A stretch of 64,000 nt of DNA from Sphingomicrobium clamense (lineage in GTDB: Bacteria > Pseudomonadota > Alphaproteobacteria > Sphingomonadales > Sphingomonadaceae): NCBI RefSeq assembly GCF_019264355.1, contig NZ_JAHVAH010000001.1:1-64000 (forward strand), written 5' to 3'. Shown piece by piece: positions 1 through 8,384 of the stretch. The position numbers and the translations under genes are program-made. The notes below the pieces were generated by a model that was given only the letters and a program-made list of their open reading frames with translations, was not told where the DNA came from and searched no databases. Numbering within the stretch: position 1 is the stretch's first letter; each line of letters starts with the position of its first letter.

Positions 1-3000
1 TTGCCGGAGCCGTCAACCTCAACGCGGAAGGCAACCGCGCCTGCCGGATCGGCCATGCCGCCCGAGCCGACGAGACCAACTACATCGGTGCCGTCATAGT
101 AGAGATAGATGCCTTCGCCTGTTGCCGTGTCGGTCAGGCCGCTGTCGGCGCCCTCGGTGATAACGAGCGAATAGACCAGCGACTGCTGCCCGTCCGCGCC
201 GGGATCCAACGTAAAGGCACCGGCGTAAGCATTGCCATCGTCGTCGGTGGCGAGATCGCTCTCGTCGACCGCCAGTGCCGGCGCGCTGAATTGGTTGAGG
301 CTTACCGAGGGGCCGTCATCGTCGAAGTTGAGCGAGCCGCCAATGTCGACCGACTGGGTAGCAACGTCGCCGTCGCCGTCCGTGACGGTCACGGTCAGCG
401 AGATGGCGCCGCCATCGACGTCGACCGTTTCGTCGTAATTGTTGGGGTTGTCCGGGTGGACGACCGCACGCTGCTGGTCGAGCGAGACGTTGCCCATGCC
501 GTCGACGCTGACGACGAACACGACTTCATCCGAGCCGCTGGTGCGACCTTCGATCGTGCCTGCGCCGTCATTGTAGAGCAGGACCGACTGACCGGTCGCG
601 GTATCGACCAGGCCGCTGTCCACGCCCTGCGACGAGAGTGTCAGGCTCCAGGCGGTCGAACCGCCATCGGCACCTTCGCTGATCGTGAACAGGCCCGCAA
701 AGCTGGCGCTGTCGTCGGCGGCGAGGTCGGTTTCGTCGACCGAAAGGTCGGGAACGGCAACCTGCGTACGACCGATGGTCGGCGTGTCGTCGTCGGCATT
801 GATCGTCAGCGTGCCATTGGCAGTGTCGCCATCGACATCGGTCACGGTGTAGCCGATATTGAAGACGACGTTGTTTTCATCACCGCCTGCAGCATGGTCG
901 ATCGCCGCATTCTGGGTGACCGTATAGCCGCCCGTCGCTGCGTCGAGCGTCACGGTTATGACCGTCACGCCACCCTGCTGGATCAGGATATCGTCACCGC
1001 TGGCGACAAAGGTGAAGCCCGCAGGCGCGCCCGCGGTCGAGAATTCGAATCCGATCGGCTGGTCAGCACCGGCGCCCGAAAGCGTTCCGGCAAGGTTGGC
1101 GCCATCGGGGTCGTCGCCGACACCGCCCGGATTGCCACCCGGAAGCGCGTCGTCATCGACGCGAACCATCGCGTTATCGCCGACGATCACATCGCTATTC
1201 TCGATCGAGATGGTCAGCGTCGCAGTGACGCTGTCACCGTCGCCGTCGGTCAGCGTATAGGTGAAAACGTCATCGACGCCGCCCGGCGTCCCGTCGTTAC
1301 GGACGTAGGAGTAGTTTCCTTCGGAATCGATCGTCAGCACGCCGTACTGCCCGGCGACGCTTTCGCCATCTGCATCGACCATGCTCGAACCACCGGCACC
1401 TTCGATCATGGTGACCGATGCGCCATCGGCCCCCTCGACGTCCGCGCCTGCACCGCCGGCACCTTCATTGGTGCCTTCGCCGGTCATGACGTTGCCGGTC
1501 TCCGGACCATAGGTGCCCGCCGCAACCGTGTCGCTGTCGTTATTGGCCTCGGGTTCGTCATCGATGATGTCGATCGTTACCGTGTCAGTGGCAACGTCGC
1601 CGTCGGCATCGGTGATGCTGACTTCGAAGCTGATCGACGTATTGTCGCCCGACGTATTATCATCGAGTGTAATTTCATATTCAATAATATTGGCGACGGG
1701 ATCGTAGCTGATAATGACCAGCGTTCCGCCATCGATGTCGATGACCTGGCCGGGGCCGGTTACGATGACATCATTGATGCGAACGACATTTTCGCCGTCG
1801 CCATCGACCCAGGTGATGGTGCCGACGACTGTTTCGCCAGTATCGCTATTATTGTTGGGGTCGCCGTCGGCGACTTCGCCCGAACCGGCGGGCTCGTCGC
1901 CGCGCGGCGGGAGACCGCCTTCGTCGACGACCGTGCCGCCATTGGGATCGGGGACGATCGTGATGTCGTCGCCCAGATCGTCGATGACAATCGTCAGCGT
2001 CGCGCTCGACTGGTCGCCGTCACCGTCTTCGATCGTGTACTCGAACACGTCTTCGACGCCGCCGGGCGAAAGCGGATCGCGGGCATAGGTGTAGCTGCCG
2101 TCCGGGTTCAGCGTAAGCGTGCCATACTGGCCGACAACGACAATCGCGCCGTTGACCATCGTGCCGTCGCCGCCGTCGCCGCTGGCCGAAACGACCGAGG
2201 CGCCATCGGCACCTTCGGTATCTTCGCCCGAGGAACCGGTGGTCGTGCCCGAACCGGTCATGACATTGCCGTCGGCAGCCATGCCGCCAGGCGCGATATA
2301 GTCGGCGTCGTCGCGGGCGACTGGGACGTCGTCATTGATGTTGATCGTCAGGTCGGCCGTGGCCGTGTCGCCATCTTCATCGGTGACGGTTACCTGAAAC
2401 ACGTCCTGCGTGTCATCGCCCGACGTATTGTCTGTAAGCTTGTAAAGGAAGTCGATTTCGCCATCGCGGATCGCGGTGATCGTCAGGGTGCCGTACTGGC
2501 CCTGGATGATCTGCCCGACCTGCGAGATCACGACACCGTTGACGACGAGACCATCGATCGCAACCACGTTCGGGCTGTCGGGCGAGAAGTAGACGAAGGT
2601 GCCTTCGGTGCATTCGCCATCCGAAGCCTCGTCCGAGCCGGCGGGTTCGTCCCCGCGTGCGGGCAGGCCAGACTCGTCGACGTCGGCGGTGGCATTCTGC
2701 GCGCCGGTCGGATTGTTTTCGCTCTCGATTTCGATTTCGGGAACGTTGTCCGGCTCATCTTCCTCGATGAACTGGCCGAGCAATTCGGGCTCGGGCGGCG
2801 AATAGTCGAGCGCGGTCGGGGGCAGAAGATCGCCAAGCGGCTGCGGCGGACCGAGGTCCGGCACGGCAACAGAGAAGTTGCCGCCCGACGACTGGGTCTG
2901 GCCGGCAGCAGGTTCGGGCTCTTCACCGATCAGCAGTGCAGCGAGGTTGGTGGGGGGAACCTCGACATCGCCAATGACCAGCTGCGGCACGAAGACGGCG

Positions 3001-3248
3001 CCGTCGACGATCACCCACTGGGTGCCGTCGGGAAGCTCGATGACCAGGTCGGTGCCGACCACCGCGATGTCGCCGAGGGCAACCTCCGCGGGTAGTACGA
3101 CGAGGCCGTTGGCATCCGGTTCGACGCGGATCGCGCCGGGACGGATCGTCACCGGCTCACGCGCCGCATCCTGGTTATTGGCGATGGTTTCTTCGCTGTC
3201 CTGGACGTCGCTGTTGGCGTTCAAGTTGCTCATGTCTTCGTTTCGCAT
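1..3248 (-). CDS. Giant repeat-rich secreted adhesin (VCBS/DUF5801-like), N-terminal part
   Basis: The minus strand is open from an ATG at 3246-3248 to the left edge, giving 1,082 visible residues with no stop, so the C-terminus lies outside the window. There is no Sec signal peptide. Residues about 1-100 form a small hydrophobic beta-rich module (LVIELPDGTQWVIVDGAVF), followed by an acidic Pro/Glu linker. After that come about seven immunoglobulin-like modules of roughly 110-150 residues, rich in Asp and Gly, with recurring motifs such as VTDADGDVAT, YTLTDGDGDSVTATLT, NDDVPVARDD and NVMTG. Two modules open with nearly the same linker, LPARGDEPAGS and LPPRGDEPAGS. This is the architecture of type I-secreted LapA/RTX-type adhesins, whose C-terminal secretion signal would be off the edge. 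GGGTGGG five bases upstream supports this start; an ATG at 3233 is the alternative. The family assignment is firm; the ligand is unknown. Confidence 0.85.
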   Translation of the reverse strand, partial: MRNEDMSNLNANSDVQDSEETIANNQDAAREPVTIRPGAIRVEPDANGLVVLPAEVALGDIAVVGTDLVIELPDGTQWVIVDGAVFVPQLVIGDVEVPPTNLAALLIGEEPEPAAGQTQSSGGNFSVAVPDLGPPQPLGDLLPPTALDYSPPEPELLGQFIEEDEPDNVPEIEIESENNPTGAQNATADVDESGLPARGDEPAGSDEASDGECTEGTFVYFSPDSPNVVAIDGLVVNGVVISQVGQIIQGQYGTLTITAIRDGEIDFLYKLTDNTSGDDTQDVFQVTVTDEDGDTATADLTININDDVPVARDDADYIAPGGMAADGNVMTGSGTTTGSSGEDTEGADGASVVSASGDGGDGTMVNGAIVVVGQYGTLTLNPDGSYTYARDPLSPGGVEDVFEYTIEDGDGDQSSATLTIVIDDLGDDITIVPDPNGGTVVDEGGLPPRGDEPAGSGEVADGDPNNNSDTGETVVGTITWVDGDGENVVRINDVIVTGPGQVIDIDGGTLVIISYDPVANIIEYEITLDDNTSGDNTSISFEVSITDADGDVATDTVTIDIIDDEPEANNDSDTVAAGTYGPETGNVMTGEGTNEGAGGAGADVEGADGASVTMIEGAGGSSMVDADGESVAGQYGVLTIDSEGNYSYVRNDGTPGGVDDVFTYTLTDGDGDSVTATLTISIENSDVIVGDNAMVRVDDDALPGGNPGGVGDDPDGANLAGTLSGAGADQPIGFEFSTAGAPAGFTFVASGDDILIQQGGVTVITVTLDAATGGYTVTQNAAIDHAAGGDENNVVFNIGYTVTDVDGDTANGTLTINADDDTPTIGRTQVAVPDLSVDETDLAADDSASFAGLFTISEGADGGSTAWSLTLSSQGVDSGLVDTATGQSVLLYNDGAGTIEGRTSGSDEVVFVVSVDGMGNVSLDQQRAVVHPDNPNNYDETVDVDGGAISLTVTVTDGDGDVATQSVDIGGSLNFDDDGPSVSLNQFSAPALAVDESDLATDDDGNAYAGAFTLDPGADGQQSLVYSLVITEGADSGLTDTATGEGIYLYYDGTDVVGLVGSGGMADPAGAVAFRVEVDGSG

Positions 3249-3859
3249 TTCCCACCCTTTGCTTGGTCGCACCGGGCCGGAGCCGCGGCACTACTGACAC
3301 AGACAGGATGAGTCGGGCGTTGAATCAAAAGAGTTAATGCCCCCGCGCTCACCCCGCGTTTGCGAAGTCAGAAAGCACATGAATTTGGGAAAAAGCAAGT
3401 TGGCGCCTAATGGAGTGTCGACAATCAAACAGAGGTAGCTGATGCAATTCTGAAGTTAATCCGTTAACTTTCAAATATTTGTACTCATTAGTATTTTAAT
3501 GATTATGATCAACATTAGTCTTTTCGATGTACGGCAGTCGTAGATCACACAACACTATCTAAGAATTAGTTCAGCTATGCAGACTTATTCTCCACGCGCG
3601 ATGACCGTGTGATCTAAACGAAAGTGGTTAACCGAAATTCAACACGATATCTTCTATGTTCCTGGGGTCCTAGCTACGCCTTTCGACTTTGAAGCCAGCC
3701 CCCGAAAAAATGCACCGCTTCCGTCCCGAAACGAAACAAATGGTCGCATGAGCGCTCACAACCCGTCGAGTCGCCGATCATAGGCTCCGAGTCGGCAGGC
3801 CCATTGCGCGGGGCGGTCAATCGGCTAGCTTGGCCGCCGATGACCACGGGAGCACAGAC
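3249..3859. other. Low-GC intergenic region upstream of the adhesin
   Basis: About 610 bases without a convincing gene, between the divergent adhesin and monooxygenase genes. The stretch around 3300-3660 is clearly poorer in GC than its surroundings, with AT-rich words such as TTTCAAATATTTGTACTC and AGTATTTTAATGATTATG. It most likely holds the adhesin promoter and its control sites. I could not assign a specific operator or a clean -35/-10 pair. Confidence 0.5.
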
Positions 3860-6154
3860 TTGAAAATCGCCTGTATCGGTGGTGGCCCGGCGGGCCTCTA
3901 CTTCGCCATCTCTCTGCTGCTGCGAGCGCCCGATGCGACGATCGACATCTTCGAGCGCAACGCCGAGGGCGTGACGTTCGGGTGGGGCGTCGTCTTCTCC
4001 GACCAGACTCTTGGAAACCTTCAGGAAAACGATCCTGTTTCGGCCAGGGTCATCGAGCACGAATTCGCGCATTGGGACGATATCGACGTGCATCTGGGCG
4101 GCCATGTCGAAACTAGTTCGGGCCATGGCTTCATCGGCATCGGACGCAAGCGCCTGCTCGAGATACTGGCCGATCGCGCCACCGAACTGGGCGCGAACAT
4201 CCATTACGAGACAGAAGTCGATCCCGACGCGCTGGCCGACGACTACGGCCTCGTCATCGCCGCCGACGGCATCAATTCGCGCGTGCGCGCGGCGGACCCG
4301 CAGGGCTTCGGCGAGCATGTCGACGAACGCGCCAATCGCTTCGTGTGGCTGGGCACGGCGAAGGTCTTCGACGCCTTCACCTTCATCTTCGAGAAGACTG
4401 GGGCGGGCTGGGTCTGGGCCCACGCCTACCGCTTCGCCGATGATGGTTCGACCTTCATCGTCGAGATGTCGGAAGAAACGTTCGAGAAGCTCGGGCTACC
4501 CGACATGTCGCAGGCAGACGCCATCGCGCTGTGCGAAAAGATCTTCGCGAAGTATCTCGACGGCCATGCGCTGGTCACGAATGCAACCCACCTGCGCGGC
4601 TCGGCACAATGGCTCAAGTTCCGCCGCATCACGTGCGACACTTGGGCGAAGGGCAATACGATCCTGATCGGCGATGCCGCGCACACCGCGCATTTCTCGA
4701 TCGGATCGGGGACCAAGCTTGCGCTCGAAGACGCGATCAAGCTCGCCGAGGTGCTGACGCGCGAGGGTCTGTCCTACGAGCAGGCGCTGGAAGAATATCA
4801 GGACGAACGCGCGCTCGAGGTGCTCAAGCTGCAGAATAGTGCGCGCAACTCGACCGAGTGGTTCGAGACGCTCGACCGCTATCTCGACTTCGAGCCGTGG
4901 CAGTTCGCTTATTCGCTGATGACCCGCTCACAGCGTATCAGCCACGCCAATCTGCGCGTTCGCGATCCCGATTGGCTGGGCGAGATCGAAAAGCAGTTCT
5001 GGAAAAAGGCGAGCGGGATCGAGAAAGCAGCGCCGCCGATGTTCGCGCCGCTCCAGCTGCGCGATATGAAGCTGGCCAACCGCATCGTCGTCAGTCCGAT
5101 GGCGACCTATTCGGCAATTGACGGCGTGCCCAACGACTTTCACCTGATGCACTATGGCGAGCGCGCGCATGGCGGCGCCGGGCTCGTCTTCACCGAGATG
5201 ACCTGCGTCTCCGAGAGAGGCCGGATCACGCCGGGGTGTACGGGGCTATGGAACGAGGAACAGGCCGCCGCCTTCAGGCGCATCGCCGACTTTATCCACG
5301 ACCGAACGCCCGCCAAATTCTGCCTCCAGCTCGGCCATTCGGGCGCCAAGGGATCGACCCAGCTCGGATGGGAAGAAATGGACGCGCCGCTCAAGGCCGG
5401 CAACTGGCCACTGATTGCCGCGAGCGACGTGCCCTGGTCGCCGCGCAACCAGCACCCCACGCCGATGACCCGCGCGGATATGGACGAGGTGCGCGACCAG
5501 TTCGTCGCCGCCACCCGCCGCGCGATCGAGGCAGGGTTCGACATGGTCGAACTGCATTGCGCCCACGGCTACCTGCTTTCCAGCTTCATCACGCCGCTCC
5601 AGAACAAGCGCACCGACGACTATGGTGGCAGCCTTGCGAATCGTCTTCGCTATCCGCTCGAGGTCTTCGCGGCGATGCGCGAGGCGTGGCATGACGACAA
5701 GCCGATGAGCGTACGCATTTCGGCCAACGACTGGGCAGGCGATGAAGGCGTGACCCCCGACGAGGCGGTCGAGATCGCCAAGGCCTTCAGCGATGCCGGC
5801 GCCGACCTGATCGACGTGTCGGCAGGGCAGACCTGGGCCGACGCGCGACCCGTCTATGGCCGCATGTTCCAGACTCCTTTCTCCGACAAGATCCGCAACG
5901 AGGGCGGCATGACGACGATGGCGGTCGGCAACATCGCCGAACATGACCAGGCCAACGCGATCCTGATGGCGGGCCGCGCAGATCTCGTGGCCCTCGGGCG
6001 CCCCCACCTGATCGACCCGCACTGGACGTTGCGCGCGGCGGCCGACCAGCAATATCGCGAGCAATGGTGCCCGCCCCAATATGAAGGCGGCCTCGTCCAG
6101 CTGGCACGCCTGCTCGAACGCGAAAAGATGATGGCGGGCGACCTGAAGGCCTGA
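3860..6154 (+). CDS. Bifunctional flavin monooxygenase / old yellow enzyme-type oxidoreductase (salicylyl- or anthraniloyl-CoA type)
   Basis: A two-domain flavoprotein of 764 residues. Residues 1-390 are a class A FAD monooxygenase: the dinucleotide fold [15 protein letters not shown] is at the very N-terminus, and [22 protein letters not shown] is the second FAD motif. Residues about 395-764 are an NADH:flavin oxidoreductase TIM barrel of the old yellow enzyme type ([45 protein letters not shown]). This fusion is known from salicylyl-CoA 5-hydroxylase and 2-aminobenzoyl-CoA monooxygenase/reductase, which hydroxylate and then reduce an aromatic CoA thioester. I chose the TTG at 3860 because the FAD fold starts right after it and GGGAG lies about nine bases upstream; an in-frame TTG at 3830 is the alternative. 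No CoA ligase or beta-oxidation gene is adjacent, so the substrate is inferred from family only. Confidence 0.85.
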   Translation: MKIACIGGGPAGLYFAISLLLRAPDATIDIFERNAEGVTFGWGVVFSDQTLGNLQENDPVSARVIEHEFAHWDDIDVHLGGHVETSSGHGFIGIGRKRLLEILADRATELGANIHYETEVDPDALADDYGLVIAADGINSRVRAADPQGFGEHVDERANRFVWLGTAKVFDAFTFIFEKTGAGWVWAHAYRFADDGSTFIVEMSEETFEKLGLPDMSQADAIALCEKIFAKYLDGHALVTNATHLRGSAQWLKFRRITCDTWAKGNTILIGDAAHTAHFSIGSGTKLALEDAIKLAEVLTREGLSYEQALEEYQDERALEVLKLQNSARNSTEWFETLDRYLDFEPWQFAYSLMTRSQRISHANLRVRDPDWLGEIEKQFWKKASGIEKAAPPMFAPLQLRDMKLANRIVVSPMATYSAIDGVPNDFHLMHYGERAHGGAGLVFTEMTCVSERGRITPGCTGLWNEEQAAAFRRIADFIHDRTPAKFCLQLGHSGAKGSTQLGWEEMDAPLKAGNWPLIAASDVPWSPRNQHPTPMTRADMDEVRDQFVAATRRAIEAGFDMVELHCAHGYLLSSFITPLQNKRTDDYGGSLANRLRYPLEVFAAMREAWHDDKPMSVRISANDWAGDEGVTPDEAVEIAKAFSDAGADLIDVSAGQTWADARPVYGRMFQTPFSDKIRNEGGMTTMAVGNIAEHDQANAILMAGRADLVALGRPHLIDPHWTLRAAADQQYREQWCPPQYEGGLVQLARLLEREKMMAGDLKA

Positions 6155-6170
6155 CGCCCGCCAACACCGG

Positions 6171-7613
6171 CTATTTCGACATCACGCCGACGATCCGCGG
6201 CCCGTGGCCCGTGTCTTCGAATTCGACCTTCACGCGAACCTGCACGTCGCCCTTGTCGAAGGCCATCCAGATGCCGCGTTCGGTCTCCGCATAGCCTGCG
6301 GGCGTTCCGCCCGAGACTTCCTCACGCAGCTGGCCGAACACCTGGAGATGCGCATCCATCGGCATTTCGGAGACCAATTGCGGATGCACGGCTTGCCTCA
6401 CGAAGGCTTCCCATCGTGCGCGGTCATCGACGAGGATCGCCTCGACCATATGCGCGGCGATACGGCCCTTTTCATTGTCGGGAGCGGGGCCGAAGTCGAG
6501 CGCCTCATCGTCGCCCTCCGACCGGCCCAGGTCGAGCCCGGTCAACGATTCGAGCGTCGCCACAAGCACGTCGTCGATCATCGCGTCACCGTCATTCAAA
6601 TGGACGACGATGCTCGTGTTGCTGTCGGCGATGTTCCACCATTCGGTACGGAAGGCCGGATTGCCGCCATTATGCCAGTAAATCTCACCAAGCTTGGGCG
6701 ACTCCCGGACGGCAAGCCCGTAGCCATAATAGAAGCCGTCCATTCCTTCGGAGACTCGCTTGGTCTTCCACGCGCTGGCGACCTGTTCCGGGAGATCTCC
6801 AGCCAGCAGCGCCTGCCCCAGCGTCAACAGGTCGCTGGCGCTCGACACCATCCCCCCGTTGCCGGTGAGCGCCCAGCTGACGGGGCGAAGCCCGCCCCAG
6901 CTTGCCTGTGACACGGGGCCGCGCTCCGGATCTGCGTCGGCGCGCTCCTCTTCATAAGCGGCCCAATAGCCAGTCGAGTTCATGCCGATACCTTCGAACA
7001 TCCGCAGCGCGACGGTCTCGAATGGCTCGCCGGTCAACTGCTCGATGATGGCCGCGACCAGCGAAAACCCCGTGTTGGAATAGCGATAGGTTGCGCCGGG
7101 TTCGGAGAGCAGCTCCGTCCCGAATACGTCGGCCAGCATGGCGTCGCGATCCATCGGCTTGAGGTCGTGGCCATGTGCTCCGGAGAAGCCGGCAGTGTGG
7201 GTCAAAAGCTGCTCCACCGTGATGTTCGATTTGTCGGCCGGGACATTGTCGAAGTGGTCGGCGAGCGTCGACTGGGGATCCAATACGCCCTCGACCATCA
7301 GCTGCGACGCGACCAGCCCGGTCAGCGGCTTGGTCACCGACCCGATATCGAACTGGGTGTCGGGCGTGTATCCACGACCGCTGGCTGCATCGGCCTTGCC
7401 GAAGGACAGGAACGATATCTCGCCATCACGGGCAATCGCGACAAACCCGGAGGCGCCCCGGGCCTCGTATTCAGCCAAGCGCGGGGCAAGCGCCGCCTCT
7501 GCGTTGGCGATCGAGACGACCTGCCCTGCCATATTCTCCTGCGCGCAGGCTCCAACGGGCAGCATCGTCAGTGCCGCACCGATCGTCAGCCAGGATTGAA
7601 ACTTGCTCTTCAT
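6171..7613 (-). CDS. Secreted serine hydrolase, class C beta-lactamase/esterase family
   Basis: A 480-residue penicillin-binding-protein-like hydrolase. The SxxK catalytic motif is SVTK (in FDIGSVTKPLTG), the YxN motif is YSN (in TYRYSNTGFS), and YWHNGGN stands in for the third KTG-like box. The N-terminus is a signal peptide ending in LPVGAC-AQEN, which may be a lipobox. A C-terminal extension of about 110 residues follows the catalytic domain and probably forms a separate beta domain. The start at 7613 has an excellent GAGGAGG-type ribosome site; an upstream in-frame ATG exists but would spoil the signal peptide. It is divergent from the membrane winged-helix regulator at 7709, a plausible regulatory partner. 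The substrate (peptide, lactam or ester) cannot be read from the sequence. Confidence 0.85.
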   Translation of the reverse strand: MKSKFQSWLTIGAALTMLPVGACAQENMAGQVVSIANAEAALAPRLAEYEARGASGFVAIARDGEISFLSFGKADAASGRGYTPDTQFDIGSVTKPLTGLVASQLMVEGVLDPQSTLADHFDNVPADKSNITVEQLLTHTAGFSGAHGHDLKPMDRDAMLADVFGTELLSEPGATYRYSNTGFSLVAAIIEQLTGEPFETVALRMFEGIGMNSTGYWAAYEEERADADPERGPVSQASWGGLRPVSWALTGNGGMVSSASDLLTLGQALLAGDLPEQVASAWKTKRVSEGMDGFYYGYGLAVRESPKLGEIYWHNGGNPAFRTEWWNIADSNTSIVVHLNDGDAMIDDVLVATLESLTGLDLGRSEGDDEALDFGPAPDNEKGRIAAHMVEAILVDDRARWEAFVRQAVHPQLVSEMPMDAHLQVFGQLREEVSGGTPAGYAETERGIWMAFDKGDVQVRVKVEFEDTGHGPRIVGVMSK

Positions 7614-7708
7614 CGAAAAACTCCTCCTCATGGGGTGACAGACGAGGCTAGGTTGCGCCACCATCGCCTCTCCGGTCCTGAGGTCAGCCTGTCGAAAGGA
7701 TTTGAAAC

Positions 7709-8293
7709 CTGTCGTCACTTCCCGCGCACCGCACCGTTCGAATCGGCGACGCCCTTTACGTTCCGGCCGAACGAACACTGACGCTCGGCGGGCGCGAGCA
7801 AAGGCTCGAGCCGCGCATTGCTGGCCTCCTCGACCATCTGCTCGACAGACCCGGCGAGACGCTGGGGCGCGAGGAATTGCTTGACGAGGTGTGGGGCGAC
7901 GAGGGGAGCGACGAGGCGCTGACGCAGGCGGTCTCGCGACTGCGCCAATATCTGGGCGACCGCAGCCTCATCCGGACCGAACCGCGTAAGGGCTATCGGC
8001 TCATGGTCGAGGCAGTCCCCGTGCTGGAAGCGGGTCGCACGCCGCCGGCGGCCGCAAGGCCGTCACCGCGTTATTCGGCTCGGGTGGTCCAGTTGGCCTT
8101 CGTCGCGGGTTTCGTGATGGCACTTGTCATTGCGGCTCTGGGCTGGGCGTTCTTCGGCCCCAAGCCGGTAACCGTCTTCGAGGAAATCACCCAACCGATC
8201 GAACCCAACGCTCCGCCCGAAAGACGGACGGTCCGGTGCGAGGGTGACCCCGAACAGTGCGAACAAGAGTTCCGGCCGGTGGCGGACAACTAA
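7709..8293 (+). CDS. Membrane-anchored winged-helix (OmpR/ToxR-type) transcription regulator, probable CTG start
   Basis: The frame encodes a complete Trans_reg_C winged helix (RIGDALYVPAERTLTL at its start, TLGREELLDEVW in the middle, ending EPRKGYRLM). It continues with a single membrane span (VVQLAFVAGFVMALVIAALG) and a short outer tail containing two cysteines, RCEGDPEQCEQEF. The domain begins near 7739, but the frame has no ATG, GTG or TTG between the stop at 7703-7705 and a TTG at 7877 deep inside the domain. A CTG at 7709 sits eight bases after AAAGGA and gives 194 residues, so I propose a CTG start. A sequencing indel, or initiation in another frame, is the alternative. ToxR/CadC-like proteins sense envelope signals directly; the two cysteines could form a redox switch. 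It is divergent from the serine hydrolase at 6171-7613. Confidence 0.75.
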   Translation: MSSLPAHRTVRIGDALYVPAERTLTLGGREQRLEPRIAGLLDHLLDRPGETLGREELLDEVWGDEGSDEALTQAVSRLRQYLGDRSLIRTEPRKGYRLMVEAVPVLEAGRTPPAAARPSPRYSARVVQLAFVAGFVMALVIAALGWAFFGPKPVTVFEEITQPIEPNAPPERRTVRCEGDPEQCEQEFRPVADN

Positions 8294-8327
8294 AAAGGGC
8301 GGGAGCCCTCCGGCCCGCCACCCTTTT
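8292..8327. terminator. Rho-independent terminator, usable on both strands
   Basis: The hairpin pairs GGCGGG with CCCGCC and extends with AAAAGG and CCCTTTT on the two sides (one unpaired A). It follows directly on the stop of the winged-helix gene and lies 58 bases past the 3' end of the minus-strand sulfotransferase gene, so it can serve both. Confidence 0.8.
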
Positions 8328-8384
8328 GTCTCACCGAGTCGCGATTTAACGCAAAGTTAACAGGATGTCGAGTCTTGGGCTCGA

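Noticed and set aside
291..3095. 934-residue plus-strand open frame through the adhesin region
   Set aside because: It is the antisense of the minus-strand adhesin; its translation is low-complexity Val/Asp/Arg/Ile text without domains, whereas the minus strand shows clear repeated modules.
6171..7613. Antibiotic-resistance beta-lactamase
   Set aside because: The SxxK/YxN fold is shared by many esterases and peptidases; nothing here shows lactam specificity.
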